Source of the DNA: Akkermansia muciniphila
GTDB lineage: Bacteria > Verrucomicrobiota > Verrucomicrobiia > Verrucomicrobiales > V1-33
DNA length: 64,000 nt
NCBI GenBank assembly: GCA_945900785.1
Contig: CAMDJM010000002.1
Location: forward strand, 1 to 64,000
Reading direction: 5' to 3'
The translations under genes were made by a program, and so were the position numbers. Below, piece by piece: positions 1 through 7,457 of the stretch (its first letter is position 1; every line of letters starts with the position of its first letter). A model generated the notes under the pieces. The model did no database searches, was not told where the DNA came from, and saw only the letters and a program-made list of their open reading frames with translations.

Positions 1-66
1 GCCCGCCCTCTTTAATGTCATCCACCGGACGTAACCCGCCGGGCCAAACCCTGAACCTTAACCGCC

Positions 67-222
67 ATGAGAGGAGTGAAAAAACAGGACCTTCCTTCGA
101 AAACCTGCCTGGTTTGCGGGCGGCCTTTCGCGTGGCGGAAGAAGTGGGAAAAGGTGTGGGATGAGGTGAAGTATTGCAGCGACCGCTGCCGGCAAAACAA
201 AGGAGCCGGATCAGGAGGCTGA
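67..222 (+). CDS. DUF2256 family zinc-ribbon protein
   Basis: A 51-residue protein that matches the DUF2256 pattern closely: an N-terminal basic stretch and LPSK, then [14 protein letters not shown], then a [12 protein letters not shown] segment. The two CxxC/CxxxC pairs (Cys14, Cys17, Cys37, Cys41) would bind one zinc ion. Proteins of this family are usually 40-60 residues and often lie beside cryptochrome/photolyase-like genes; any such partner would be left of the window. No molecular function is established for the family. The ATG at 67 is the only sensible start and the frame ends at TGA 220-222. A longer open frame on the opposite strand is a shadow. Confidence 0.88.
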   Translation: MRGVKKQDLPSKTCLVCGRPFAWRKKWEKVWDEVKYCSDRCRQNKGAGSGG

Positions 223-239
223 GCCCAAGCCTCCCCAAG

Positions 240-262
240 GGAGCACGGGGCTCCGGCCCGTG
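240..262. repeat. GGAG-footed hairpin, REP-like
   Basis: GGAG (240-243) is followed by CACGGG (244-249), a 7-base loop and CCCGTG (257-262). This is the same GGAG-plus-hairpin layout seen at 24.5-24.75 kb. It lies just after the DUF2256 stop and has no T-tract, so a REP-type repeat fits better than an intrinsic terminator. It is short, so chance is possible. The rest of 223-517 shows no gene. Confidence 0.4.
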
Positions 263-496
263 ATTTTCATAGCCGATCCCCAAAGGCATCCCTCAGGGGC
301 ATCCACTGGATAGTGGGACCTGCTGGAGCTGGCGGCTCATTTTTTGCCAGAAGGGGAAAAAGCCAGCGGTGGCGAGGCAGAACGCTGCCTCGTCCCGGAG
401 CCGGCACCTCTCCATCCTTTATCCTTTATCATCTGTAATCTCTAAGATCCGTGGTTTCCATTCCCGAATATTTGGGGTTGGTTGCCAGGCACCCAA

Positions 497-522
497 GTCA
501 GGTCAGGTCAGATCAGATCAGG
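497..522. repeat. Pentanucleotide tandem repeat
   Basis: About five tandem copies of a GGTCA/GATCA pentamer. The run supplies the stop codon (518-520) of the minus-strand gene that ends here, so slippage would change the C-terminus of that protein. Confidence 0.6.
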
Positions 523-730
523 CCTGCCTGGTGCGCTGTTTCCGCATCGTGGCGCGGTGGTGGTCCACCCAGTCAAACAAGGCCGCCTCAAGACCGACAT
601 CGCGTCCGGAACGTTCGCTCATCAGCCACTTATGGCGCAGCAGGTCCTCGCGGTCCGCGAGGAATTCGCGATACGCCGTGGAGCCTGCACGGGGCGGGGC
701 TTCTTCTTCGGGTAAAGTGTCAACAGGCAT
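518..730 (-). CDS. Small conserved-looking hypothetical protein
   Basis: A 70-residue soluble protein. The core, roughly residues 20-65, reads like a compact helical domain with HKWLMSERSGRDVGLEAALF followed by a Trp- and Arg-rich tail (DWVDHHRATMRKQR). The impression is of a short conserved bacterial hypothetical with an H-K-W-x2-S-E-x-(A/S)-G-R-D motif; I cannot assign a function. The ATG at 730 overlaps the end of a small membrane-protein frame (720-866), suggesting translational coupling. The stop lies in a pentamer repeat. No Shine-Dalgarno sequence is evident. Confidence 0.55.
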   Translation of the reverse strand: MPVDTLPEEEAPPRAGSTAYREFLADREDLLRHKWLMSERSGRDVGLEAALFDWVDHHRATMRKQRTRQA

Positions 731-866
731 GGGGAGGGAGACTAAAACAGAGCCCGACCGCCCACGCCACGATAAAAATGGGGCAAATCACCAATTCCAC
801 CAAACCCATCAAACCCGCCAATCCCGCCCCCCAGGTCAGGATCCCAGGCGGGCGCCGTGGGCTCAC
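720..866 (-). CDS. Possible small single-span membrane protein
   Basis: A GTG-initiated frame of 48 residues with a strongly hydrophobic stretch (GLMGLVELVICPIFIVAWAV, residues 19-38). The frame stays open upstream to about 917 but has no ATG there; that extension contains CCIGQSWEIPD, which looks protein-like. The stop (TGA 722-720) overlaps the ATG of the next gene by 11 bases, an arrangement typical of coupled genes. The start is uncertain and expression is inferred only from this overlap and the composition. Confidence 0.4.
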   Translation of the reverse strand: MSPRRPPGILTWGAGLAGLMGLVELVICPIFIVAWAVGLCFSLPPHAC

Positions 867-977
867 GTCGGGGATTTCCCAGGATTGCCCGATGCAGCAG
901 CCGGGTTCATCTTTAAAAAGGCTGTTCCTAAAACGAAATTAAGCCCGCTTCCTCCATTCCATTCCCTCCCCTACCCC

Positions 978-1955
978 ATGCGTCCCCTTCCCCTGCTTGC
1001 TTTCAGCCTTTGCCTGCTTCACTCAGCCCAGTCAGAACTCCAGCCGCGCACTCCTGCGACGGAACCTCCCCCCAAGGAAAGCACCCCGGCCAAGCCCCTG
1101 AAGGAAGCGGATGTGGAAAAGCTGCTGGATCAGCTGCAGGAGATCGACTCCACCCTGAAAGGAAAGCGCCAAAGCTACAACGCCAGCCTGCTGCCCCGGC
1201 TGAAAGAGGCGGGGAACAACGACGACAAAGCCTTCGCGCTCTGGCTGGAAGCGACCAAGGAACAGGATTTTGAAGCCCAGGGCAAGACCGCCACGGAATT
1301 CTCCGATTTCCGCAATGGAAAAGGCAAGGAGTTGCGCACCAATCCTTCATTCACCGGACAACTCCGCCTGCAATGCCGTTTCCTCGCCCTGGTCATCATG
1401 CAGGCGGATGCCGGAGACGACCCCGATCGACTGGCCGTGGTGCAGGAAGCGGGAGCTTATGTGGACGATTTTGTGGCCAGCGCCAAACGGCTGGAAGGCC
1501 AGCAGGAGGAGTTGAACCGGGGGGCGTTGGAAAGCGTGATCGCCAGACACTTGAAAATGGACGTCTCTGCCCGGAAGGAGAAGGGACCGGCCGCCTATAC
1601 GCCCGGCAATATCGGCGAGATTTATAATAACATGATACTCCCGTATTTCCGGGAAAAAAAGGCCGTCAGCGCGATCAACAGCGCATGGAACAAACGGATC
1701 GAACAGGAAAAGGCGATGATCGGTATCACCAAAGTCCCCGAACATCTGGAAAAATTCCTAAAAGAGCGGCTGCCGGATTTGAAATGGAATCAGGCCCGGG
1801 ACCTCTTCAACGCCGGACAGGAAGAACCTGCCGCAGCAACCATGGTAGGACTCATCAAAGCCAACCTGGGCCACCGCAGCACCGCCGGATGGATTTCCGA
1901 GCTGGCCGAACTGGTGAAAAAGCCCCACGCCCCGGCTGTAGGCACCCCTCCTTAG
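978..1955 (+). CDS. Secreted hypothetical protein
   Basis: A 325-residue protein with a signal peptide (about residues 1-20: MRPLPLLAFSLCLLHSAQSE) and then a Pro-rich linker. The mature part is mostly alpha-helical and charged, with no motif I recognise. A much longer open frame continues upstream to 369, but only the ATG at 978 puts a signal peptide at the N-terminus, and the upstream part is low-complexity. It is probably periplasmic. It is followed 161 bases later by cysS on the same strand, so co-transcription is possible but not indicated. Confidence 0.7.
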   Translation: MRPLPLLAFSLCLLHSAQSELQPRTPATEPPPKESTPAKPLKEADVEKLLDQLQEIDSTLKGKRQSYNASLLPRLKEAGNNDDKAFALWLEATKEQDFEAQGKTATEFSDFRNGKGKELRTNPSFTGQLRLQCRFLALVIMQADAGDDPDRLAVVQEAGAYVDDFVASAKRLEGQQEELNRGALESVIARHLKMDVSARKEKGPAAYTPGNIGEIYNNMILPYFREKKAVSAINSAWNKRIEQEKAMIGITKVPEHLEKFLKERLPDLKWNQARDLFNAGQEEPAAATMVGLIKANLGHRSTAGWISELAELVKKPHAPAVGTPP

Positions 1956-2116
1956 CAAAAACCTGGCTGGCCAGGCTGCAGCCCACCCGCGCTGGAAAGC
2001 CTTCGGATTTCAGGAATACCGCAAGGAGGAGAGGCCACTTGCCGTGGCAGGGATTCTCCGCTCCTGTGCCTTGCTGTCTCCGGGCCTCCACGCCCTTTCA
2101 GCCCCTCTTTCCTGCC

Positions 2117-3523
2117 ATGTCCCTGACTCTTTTTGATACCATGTCCCGCACGGCGCGGGAGCTGCGGCCGCTCGATGGCTCCACCTACCGGTTTTATGCC
2201 TGCGGGCCGACGGTGTATGGGCCGGCGCATATCGGGAATTTCCGCACCTTTGTGCTGCAGGATCTCTTCCGGCGGCTGCTGGAACTGGGAGGCACGCGGA
2301 CAAAACATGTGCGGAACCTGACGGATGTGGATGACAAGACGATCCGGGTTTCGCAGGAAACGGGACAGAGCCTGACGGATTTTACCCGGCACTGGACGCA
2401 GCTCTTCCATGCGGATTGTGCAGCGCTGCACTGCCTGCCGCCGCACGTGGAACCCAGCGCGGTGGCGCACATTCCGCATCAGGTGAAGATGATCGAGGCC
2501 CTGATGGCGGGCGGGCATGCCTATGCCACCGCGGATGGATCGGTCTATTTTAAAATCGCCTCCTTCCCGGATTACGGGCGGCTTTCCCGGGTGAAGGAGC
2601 GGGAGTTGAAGCCGGGAGCCTCCGTGTCAGATGATGAGTATGAAAAGGATACCCTGGGGGACTTTGCGCTCTGGAAGGCCCGCAAGCCGGAGGATGGACC
2701 TAACTTTTGGCCGGCTCCCTGGGGGGAGGGGCGGCCGGGCTGGCATTTGGAGTGCTCAGCGATGATCCGGGAGTATCTGGGCGATACCTTTGACCTGCAC
2801 TCGGGCGGCGTGGATCTGGTCTTTCCCCACCACGAAAATGAAATCGCCCAGAGCGAGTGCTGCGGAGGGGCTCATGGGTTTGCGGCGCATTGGTTTCACA
2901 TCACCCATCTGCTGGTGGATGGGAAAAAAATGAGCAAGAGCCTGGGGAATCTCTACACCCTGGCGGATCTGGCGGCGAAAGGCTACAGCCCGGAGGAGGT
3001 GCGCTATGTGCTCACCGCCGCCCACTACCGGGGGCAGCTGAATTTCACCCTGGATTCCCTGGATGGAGCCCGCCAGGCGCTGGGGAAACTGGCCCGTGCG
3101 GAACGCGCCCTGGCAGAACGCGCCGGAACCTCCACGCCCCCCGCCTACGATTCCCTGATGGGCCAGGAGGCGGGGCCGTTTGCGGCCGCTTGGACGGCTC
3201 TGAACCACGATCTGAATACGGCGGAAGCTCTGGGTCACGTCTTCACGGTGCTGAAAGCCGTCAAGCCGGAGACCCTGTCCCCGGCCGATGCCCTTGCCGT
3301 GTGGCGTGGTTTTCATTTGGTGTTAGCGGCTTTCGGGATCGTGCTGCCGCCTGAAAAGGCGGAAGACGCCGTGCCGGCGCAGGTGCAGGCAGTGGCCGAA
3401 GCCCGTTGGGCAGCCCGCACCGGCAAGGACTGGGCCGAAGCCGACCGCCTGCGCGGCGAGCTGGACGCGCTGGGCTGGACCATGAAGGACGGCCGGGAGA
3501 ATTACTCACTTAGCCTGAAGTAG
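2117..3523 (+). CDS. cysS: Cysteinyl-tRNA synthetase
   Basis: Charges tRNA-Cys with cysteine in the cytoplasm using ATP. The 468-residue product has the class I signature: [13 protein letters not shown] (zinc ligand Cys29 and the HIGH-type HIGN motif), [10 protein letters not shown], a second zinc region (WHLECSAM then [15 protein letters not shown]), and KMSKS at 271-275. The C-terminal helical DALR-like region is present, so the length is normal. The start at 2117 gives [11 protein letters not shown]; a second Met eleven codons... within the first dozen residues (ATG 2150) is possible, but homologues usually begin with a short strand before the CGPTVY motif, which 2117 provides. It stands alone between unrelated genes. 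Confidence 0.97.
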   Translation: MSLTLFDTMSRTARELRPLDGSTYRFYACGPTVYGPAHIGNFRTFVLQDLFRRLLELGGTRTKHVRNLTDVDDKTIRVSQETGQSLTDFTRHWTQLFHADCAALHCLPPHVEPSAVAHIPHQVKMIEALMAGGHAYATADGSVYFKIASFPDYGRLSRVKERELKPGASVSDDEYEKDTLGDFALWKARKPEDGPNFWPAPWGEGRPGWHLECSAMIREYLGDTFDLHSGGVDLVFPHHENEIAQSECCGGAHGFAAHWFHITHLLVDGKKMSKSLGNLYTLADLAAKGYSPEEVRYVLTAAHYRGQLNFTLDSLDGARQALGKLARAERALAERAGTSTPPAYDSLMGQEAGPFAAAWTALNHDLNTAEALGHVFTVLKAVKPETLSPADALAVWRGFHLVLAAFGIVLPPEKAEDAVPAQVQAVAEARWAARTGKDWAEADRLRGELDALGWTMKDGRENYSLSLK

Positions 3524-3596
3524 GGAGGAACCCATGGAACGAACCCGGTGGGGAAATGGGTAACCGGCTGAAGCCGGGACTCCAACGAAGGGCTTT

Positions 3597-4991
3597 TCAA
3601 GGCAGGCGTTTCAGGCGGATGTTCCGCAGGAAGATGGGGCCTGGTTGTTCGCTGGAGTTCAAATGGCCGAGCCAGCCGAGACCGCCGGAGGGGCGGCGCA
3701 GGCCGGGGTGGGCGGTGCCATCGGCGCAGTGGTCAAGATCGAATTGGGCGAGATCCAGATCCAGGATGACGGTGCCGTTCAGGGTGACTTTGATCCTGGT
3801 GCCATCGGCGATCACTTCCTCGGCGTTCCATTCACCGGTGGGTTTCAGATGCCCCCGTTTGGCCGGGGCCACGCCGTAGAGGGAGCCGTGGGCTTGCCAG
3901 GGCTTGAGGTCATGGAAAAGCGGGTGGGTGTCATCCAGGATCTGGAGTTCGTTCCAGATGGGGCCATCGGTGCGGAAGTTCAGGCCGTTATTCGCCCCGG
4001 GCGAGAACTTGACTTCGAAGCGCAGGATGAAGTTAGCGAAGTCAGTCCGGGTGGAGCCGAGGTAACCGCCATGGTGGCCGTGGCCAATGATCACGCCGTC
4101 CACCACCTCATAATCAGCGCCCTGCCAGCCACTCAGGTCGCGGCCGTTGAAGAGGGGCTCGAAGCCGGATTCATCGCCCGCCGCAGGCAGCGGGGCATTC
4201 GGGCCGGAGGCCTGCAGCATCGTGCGCAGGGCCAGTTGGCGGAGGGCGGGGGCTTTGGTTTTTTCCAGCACCGTTTGGCAAATCTTCAGGGAGCGCGCCC
4301 GGTCTTCCGGAGAGGCCGGAGGCCCGGCACAGCGCAGCCGGGCATCCTGGACGTCATCCAATAGTTTCCCGGACACCATGAGGTGCAAGGTCTCCAGAGC
4401 CTGGTCCGCCGCTGGGCCGGCGATTTTTCCCAAGGCATCCACAGACACGGCTGCGGCGGCAGGATCCGCCCCGGCGGCGATGGCCGCCAGGGCGGACACG
4501 GCAGCCACATCCTTCAACACGGCCAGGGAATTGATGATTCCGGCCTGGGTTTTGCCTGACACCTTGGGCAGCGCCAGCCGCAGGACTTCAGCGGACCTGG
4601 CCCCGCCGATGCCTTCCAGCGCATCGCGGGCCATGTCTGCGGTCGCAGCCTCTGCCAGCAAGGGAGCGATCAAGGGCACGTCCGCTTCCGATCCAATGCT
4701 GGCAAGCTGACGGCAGAGGAATGTTTTGCTATCATGGTTCAGGGCCGTGGTCAGGAGCGCGGCCATTTTGCTGGAAAATACCTTCCGCGCTGCGGGATCG
4801 CCGGCGGCGGATTTCAACAAGGCCGCCAGCGCGCTGGTGCCATTTTGGGCCGGGGTAGCCTCGTCCTGCGGAAGGCTGGCCAGAGCGGCGGCAAAGGCTT
4901 CCACCACGGCTGGCGCCGGATCTGCCAGAGCTGATGTGGATAGCAGGGCGGCCACCGGAGCGGCCAGGATGATTTTGAGAAAAGCGTTCAT
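3597..4991 (-). CDS. HEAT-repeat DUF1080 (3-keto-disaccharide hydrolase family) secreted protein
   Basis: A 464-residue exported protein. Residues 1-23 are a signal peptide (cleavage after ALA). Residues about 25-265 are Ala/Leu-rich HEAT-like helical repeats. Residues about 277-464 form a DUF1080 domain: EPLFNGRDLSGW, VVDGVIIG, FILRFEVKFSPGANNGLNFR, LQILDD, and the final IFLRNIRLKRL strand. DUF1080 domains have a concanavalin-like fold, and the family is named for 3-keto-disaccharide hydrolysis, which fits the adjacent Gfo/Idh oxidoreductase that could make 3-keto sugars. Only three bases separate the oxidoreductase stop from this ATG, so the two are translated as an operon. The substrate is unknown. 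Confidence 0.88.
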   Translation of the reverse strand: MNAFLKIILAAPVAALLSTSALADPAPAVVEAFAAALASLPQDEATPAQNGTSALAALLKSAAGDPAARKVFSSKMAALLTTALNHDSKTFLCRQLASIGSEADVPLIAPLLAEAATADMARDALEGIGGARSAEVLRLALPKVSGKTQAGIINSLAVLKDVAAVSALAAIAAGADPAAAAVSVDALGKIAGPAADQALETLHLMVSGKLLDDVQDARLRCAGPPASPEDRARSLKICQTVLEKTKAPALRQLALRTMLQASGPNAPLPAAGDESGFEPLFNGRDLSGWQGADYEVVDGVIIGHGHHGGYLGSTRTDFANFILRFEVKFSPGANNGLNFRTDGPIWNELQILDDTHPLFHDLKPWQAHGSLYGVAPAKRGHLKPTGEWNAEEVIADGTRIKVTLNGTVILDLDLAQFDLDHCADGTAHPGLRRPSGGLGWLGHLNSSEQPGPIFLRNIRLKRLP

Positions 4992-4994
4992 GAA

Positions 4995-6302
4995 CTACAG
5001 ATGCCAGGGACTGCGCATGGAGCGGGAGAGCATCCGGTTGGCCACTTCATTGTTAGAAAAACGCTCCGCCACCGGGTCCCAATCCAGCGGCTGGCCCAGA
5101 TCCATGGCGATCACGGCGAGGTGGCACATGGAGGCCGAGCGGTGCCCTACCTCCGCAGGGGAAATGGTAGGCTGGCGGCTGCGGACGCAGCGGATGAAGT
5201 TCTCCACGTGGTTGTCAGAAGCATAGAGCTGGATTTCACCCGGAGCGGTTTTGATGCGCCGGTAGTCGCGGGATTCGGCGGTGAGCTGCTGGGCATTCCA
5301 ACTGTAGGTGAAGGCCCCTTCCGATCCCGTGGCCTTCAGCAGGCCCTCAGTGCCCTGGTTCTCCCGGACGCCCACCCTGACACCATCGGCATAGGTGAAT
5401 TCCACTTCGTATTTTGAGTGCACATTCCAGAAGCCCGTCATGCGCTCGCCTTTGCCTTCCACACGGACCGGGCCGCTGCCATCGGTGCCCAGCATCCACT
5501 GGGCGAAGTCCAGCAAATGGGTGCCCCAGTCTGAAATGTAGCCACCGCCGTAATCCGAACGCCAGCGGAAGTCCCAAAAGCAGCCACCCCGGTGCGGCAC
5601 CCAGGGGGCGGGACCCAGCCACATCTCATAATCAAATCCCGCCTGAATAGGCTGAAGCGGCGGGATGCCGGCTTTCAGGTTTTGGGCTTCAATGCCACGG
5701 CTGTTGGGCAATTCAATATCCAGCCGAAGCACCTTGCCGATTTTCCCATTCCGCACCAGTTCGCAGGCCTGCCGCACGGCGGCTCCGGAGCGCCCCTGGG
5801 TGCCGCTTTGATAGATCCTTCCATAACGTTTCATCACATCACAAAGCGCCTGGCCCTGGGCGATGGTCAGGGTCACCGGCTTCTCGCTGTAGACATCCTT
5901 GCCCGCCTTGGCGGACAGAATGGCCGCCGGGGCATGCCAATGATCCGGCGTGCCGATGTAAACCGCATCCACGCCGGGCTCCGCCAACAAATCCCGGAAA
6001 TCCGCAAAGCCCCGGCAGCCCTTGGTGCCATAGGCCTGGTCCACGGTCTCAACCCCACTTTTGGTCCGCCATACCGTGGCATCACACATGGCCACCACCT
6101 GGGCTTCCGGGCAGGGGAGGAATCCGTTTTTCAACACATGCATCCCCCGGTCACCAACCCCGATGAAACCTACCGTAACCCGCTCCGCCGGAGCCACCGC
6201 CCCATCCAGCCCCAGCGCGGAAGACGGAATGAGCGCCGGAAACGCCAGCGTCCCGCCAGCCATGGCAGCAGCCTGTTTAAGAAGATGGCGTCGGGTGATC
6301 AT
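4995..6302 (-). CDS. Tat-exported Gfo/Idh/MocA family oxidoreductase
   Basis: A 435-residue NAD(P)-dependent sugar oxidoreductase of the Gfo/Idh/MocA type. The start at 6302 places a twin-arginine signal at the N-terminus (MITRRHLLKQAAAMAGGTLA); the frame is open further upstream, but that extension is low in family features. The Rossmann motif GFIGVGDRG is near residue 48, and YSEKP carries the catalytic-site EKP lysine. The WLGPAPWVP and GGYISDWGTHLLD segments are typical of the Verrucomicrobia/Planctomycetes secreted subgroup. It is first gene of a two-gene operon with the DUF1080 protein. Periplasmic oxidation of a glycoside to a 3-keto form is inferred from that pairing. Confidence 0.9.
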   Translation of the reverse strand: MITRRHLLKQAAAMAGGTLAFPALIPSSALGLDGAVAPAERVTVGFIGVGDRGMHVLKNGFLPCPEAQVVAMCDATVWRTKSGVETVDQAYGTKGCRGFADFRDLLAEPGVDAVYIGTPDHWHAPAAILSAKAGKDVYSEKPVTLTIAQGQALCDVMKRYGRIYQSGTQGRSGAAVRQACELVRNGKIGKVLRLDIELPNSRGIEAQNLKAGIPPLQPIQAGFDYEMWLGPAPWVPHRGGCFWDFRWRSDYGGGYISDWGTHLLDFAQWMLGTDGSGPVRVEGKGERMTGFWNVHSKYEVEFTYADGVRVGVRENQGTEGLLKATGSEGAFTYSWNAQQLTAESRDYRRIKTAPGEIQLYASDNHVENFIRCVRSRQPTISPAEVGHRSASMCHLAVIAMDLGQPLDWDPVAERFSNNEVANRMLSRSMRSPWHL

Positions 6303-6418
6303 GTGGGGTAAAATTCCGGATAGCCCGCCAAGGGATACGGGCCGAAAATACGCTGATTCCGCAGCCTCTTTTCCGGAAAATCCAGCTGCGAAGCTGGCAG
6401 CGGGCAAGCCAGGCCTAT

Positions 6419-6447
6419 GCGGCGTGCCATGGGGCATGGCACGCCGC
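6419..6447. repeat. 13-bp perfect hairpin
   Basis: Arms 6419-6431 and 6435-6447 (GCGGCGTGCCATG and its exact complement) around a GGG loop. No T-tract follows on either strand. It sits in the 203-base gap between the start of the Gfo/Idh gene and the 3' end of the decayed gene at 6506. It could act as a transcript 3'-end stabiliser or be another dispersed palindrome. Confidence 0.7.
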
Positions 6448-6505
6448 GTCTGGACACGACCGACGATGGGGACACAAGCGAAGTGGCCCCTTGCTCTTTG
6501 CGAGA

Positions 6506-7254
6506 CTACTGGGCGGCGTCAATCTTCAGCCGCACCAGCAGGGTGGGATTGCCCCGGCCGGGCACGCGGACCACGGCACCGGTTTCACTGTAGTCGGAGC
6601 CTTCCAGTTCGGCCTCGGTGTCCCAGGAGAGGGAATCGGGCGTGGATTGAAGGCGGTATAGCACCTGCGGCTGCAGGCGGGGCAGCGTGACCAGGAGATC
6701 GACCTCTCCGGGATAACCACTTTCCGCAGGCACCGTCTCGATATTCAGGGCCCAGCGGGGGGCAGCCCCAGGCAGTAGACCGAGGGCGAACCCGGCGTAG
6801 TGCGACATTCCATTTTTGTCAGGATCAGCATCGTTGAAACCCGGGGCATTCAACTGGTTGAGGGTATAACCGCGCTGGTGGAGCCGGGCGCGGAAGGCTT
6901 CATAACCCGTGAGGGGCGCGGCGCTGACCTGGCGGCTGTCCTCCTGTTTCCCGCCGGATCCTTTGACCCGCAGTCGGTCTGATGCCCGTCGTAATACTCA
7001 TCTTCAGAATTGCCCGACGCCGACTCCCACGAGGCGTGGCTGTTGCCCATGGTGTGGCCGGGTTCATAGCGGTCCAGCATCAGTTGCACCACCTCGTCAG
7101 AATCCGTCAGGCAAAAGGCCCCGGCCCAGCCCCGGCGGGCATCGTGCTCCAAATGAAACTGCCCGGGCGGCGACTCCAGGGTGCCAGCGTAGACTTTCAC
7201 TCCAGGCGTATCCTCGCGGTGGGCCCAGACAATGAACCCATTTGAGGCATTCAA
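6506..7254 (-). pseudogene. Frameshifted, 5'-truncated secreted-protein gene
   Basis: Two frames join into one protein-like sequence. The upstream frame (7254 to about 6985) runs NASNGFIVWAHRED to SEDEYYDGHQTD. The downstream frame (about 6985 to 6506) continues RLRVKGSGGKQEDSRQ, GYEAFRARLHQRGY, FNDADPDKNGMSHYAGFALG and a beta-rich C-terminal domain ending LKIDAAQ. The frames meet near 6975-6995, where a one-base indel would restore continuity. No ATG or signal peptide is present; the 5' side abuts a fold-back repeat at 7273-7453. The C-terminal sequence (DADPDKNG, ALGLLP, VLYRLQSTPDS) resembles the repeat-terminal regions of large Verrucomicrobia surface proteins. The original function is unknown. 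Confidence 0.65.
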
Positions 7255-7272
7255 GCTGGAGGCTTGACAGCG

Positions 7273-7453
7273 GGTAGCCGGTGGTTGAGCGCCAGCGACA
7301 CCACCGGAAAACAGGCATCACCTGTCCCGACTCCGGCAGGGGTCGCAGCCCCATCCTGCTCCATTCCGTCTGTTGTGCCTGCGACCCCTCCGGGGTCGGG
7401 AGAACCTTGGTCTTGGTTCCGGTGGTGTCGCTGGCGCTCAACCACCGGCTACC
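7273..7453. repeat. REPIN-like fold-back element with GTAG feet
   Basis: A 181-bp inverted repeat. The outer arms 7273-7309 and 7417-7453 are 37 bp and perfectly complementary. Each arm is itself REP-like: a GTAG tetranucleotide (7274-7277; complement at 7449-7452) followed by a palindrome CCGGTGG ... CCACCGG. Inner arms (7325-7348 and 7379-7401) pair almost perfectly. Two REPs in opposite orientation, each with a GTAG foot, is the described layout of REPINs/BIMEs mobilised by RAYT transposases. No RAYT gene is in the window. It lies at the broken 5' end of the pseudogene and four bases beyond the 3' end of the large cupredoxin fusion gene. Confidence 0.8.
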
Positions 7454-7457
7454 ACCT

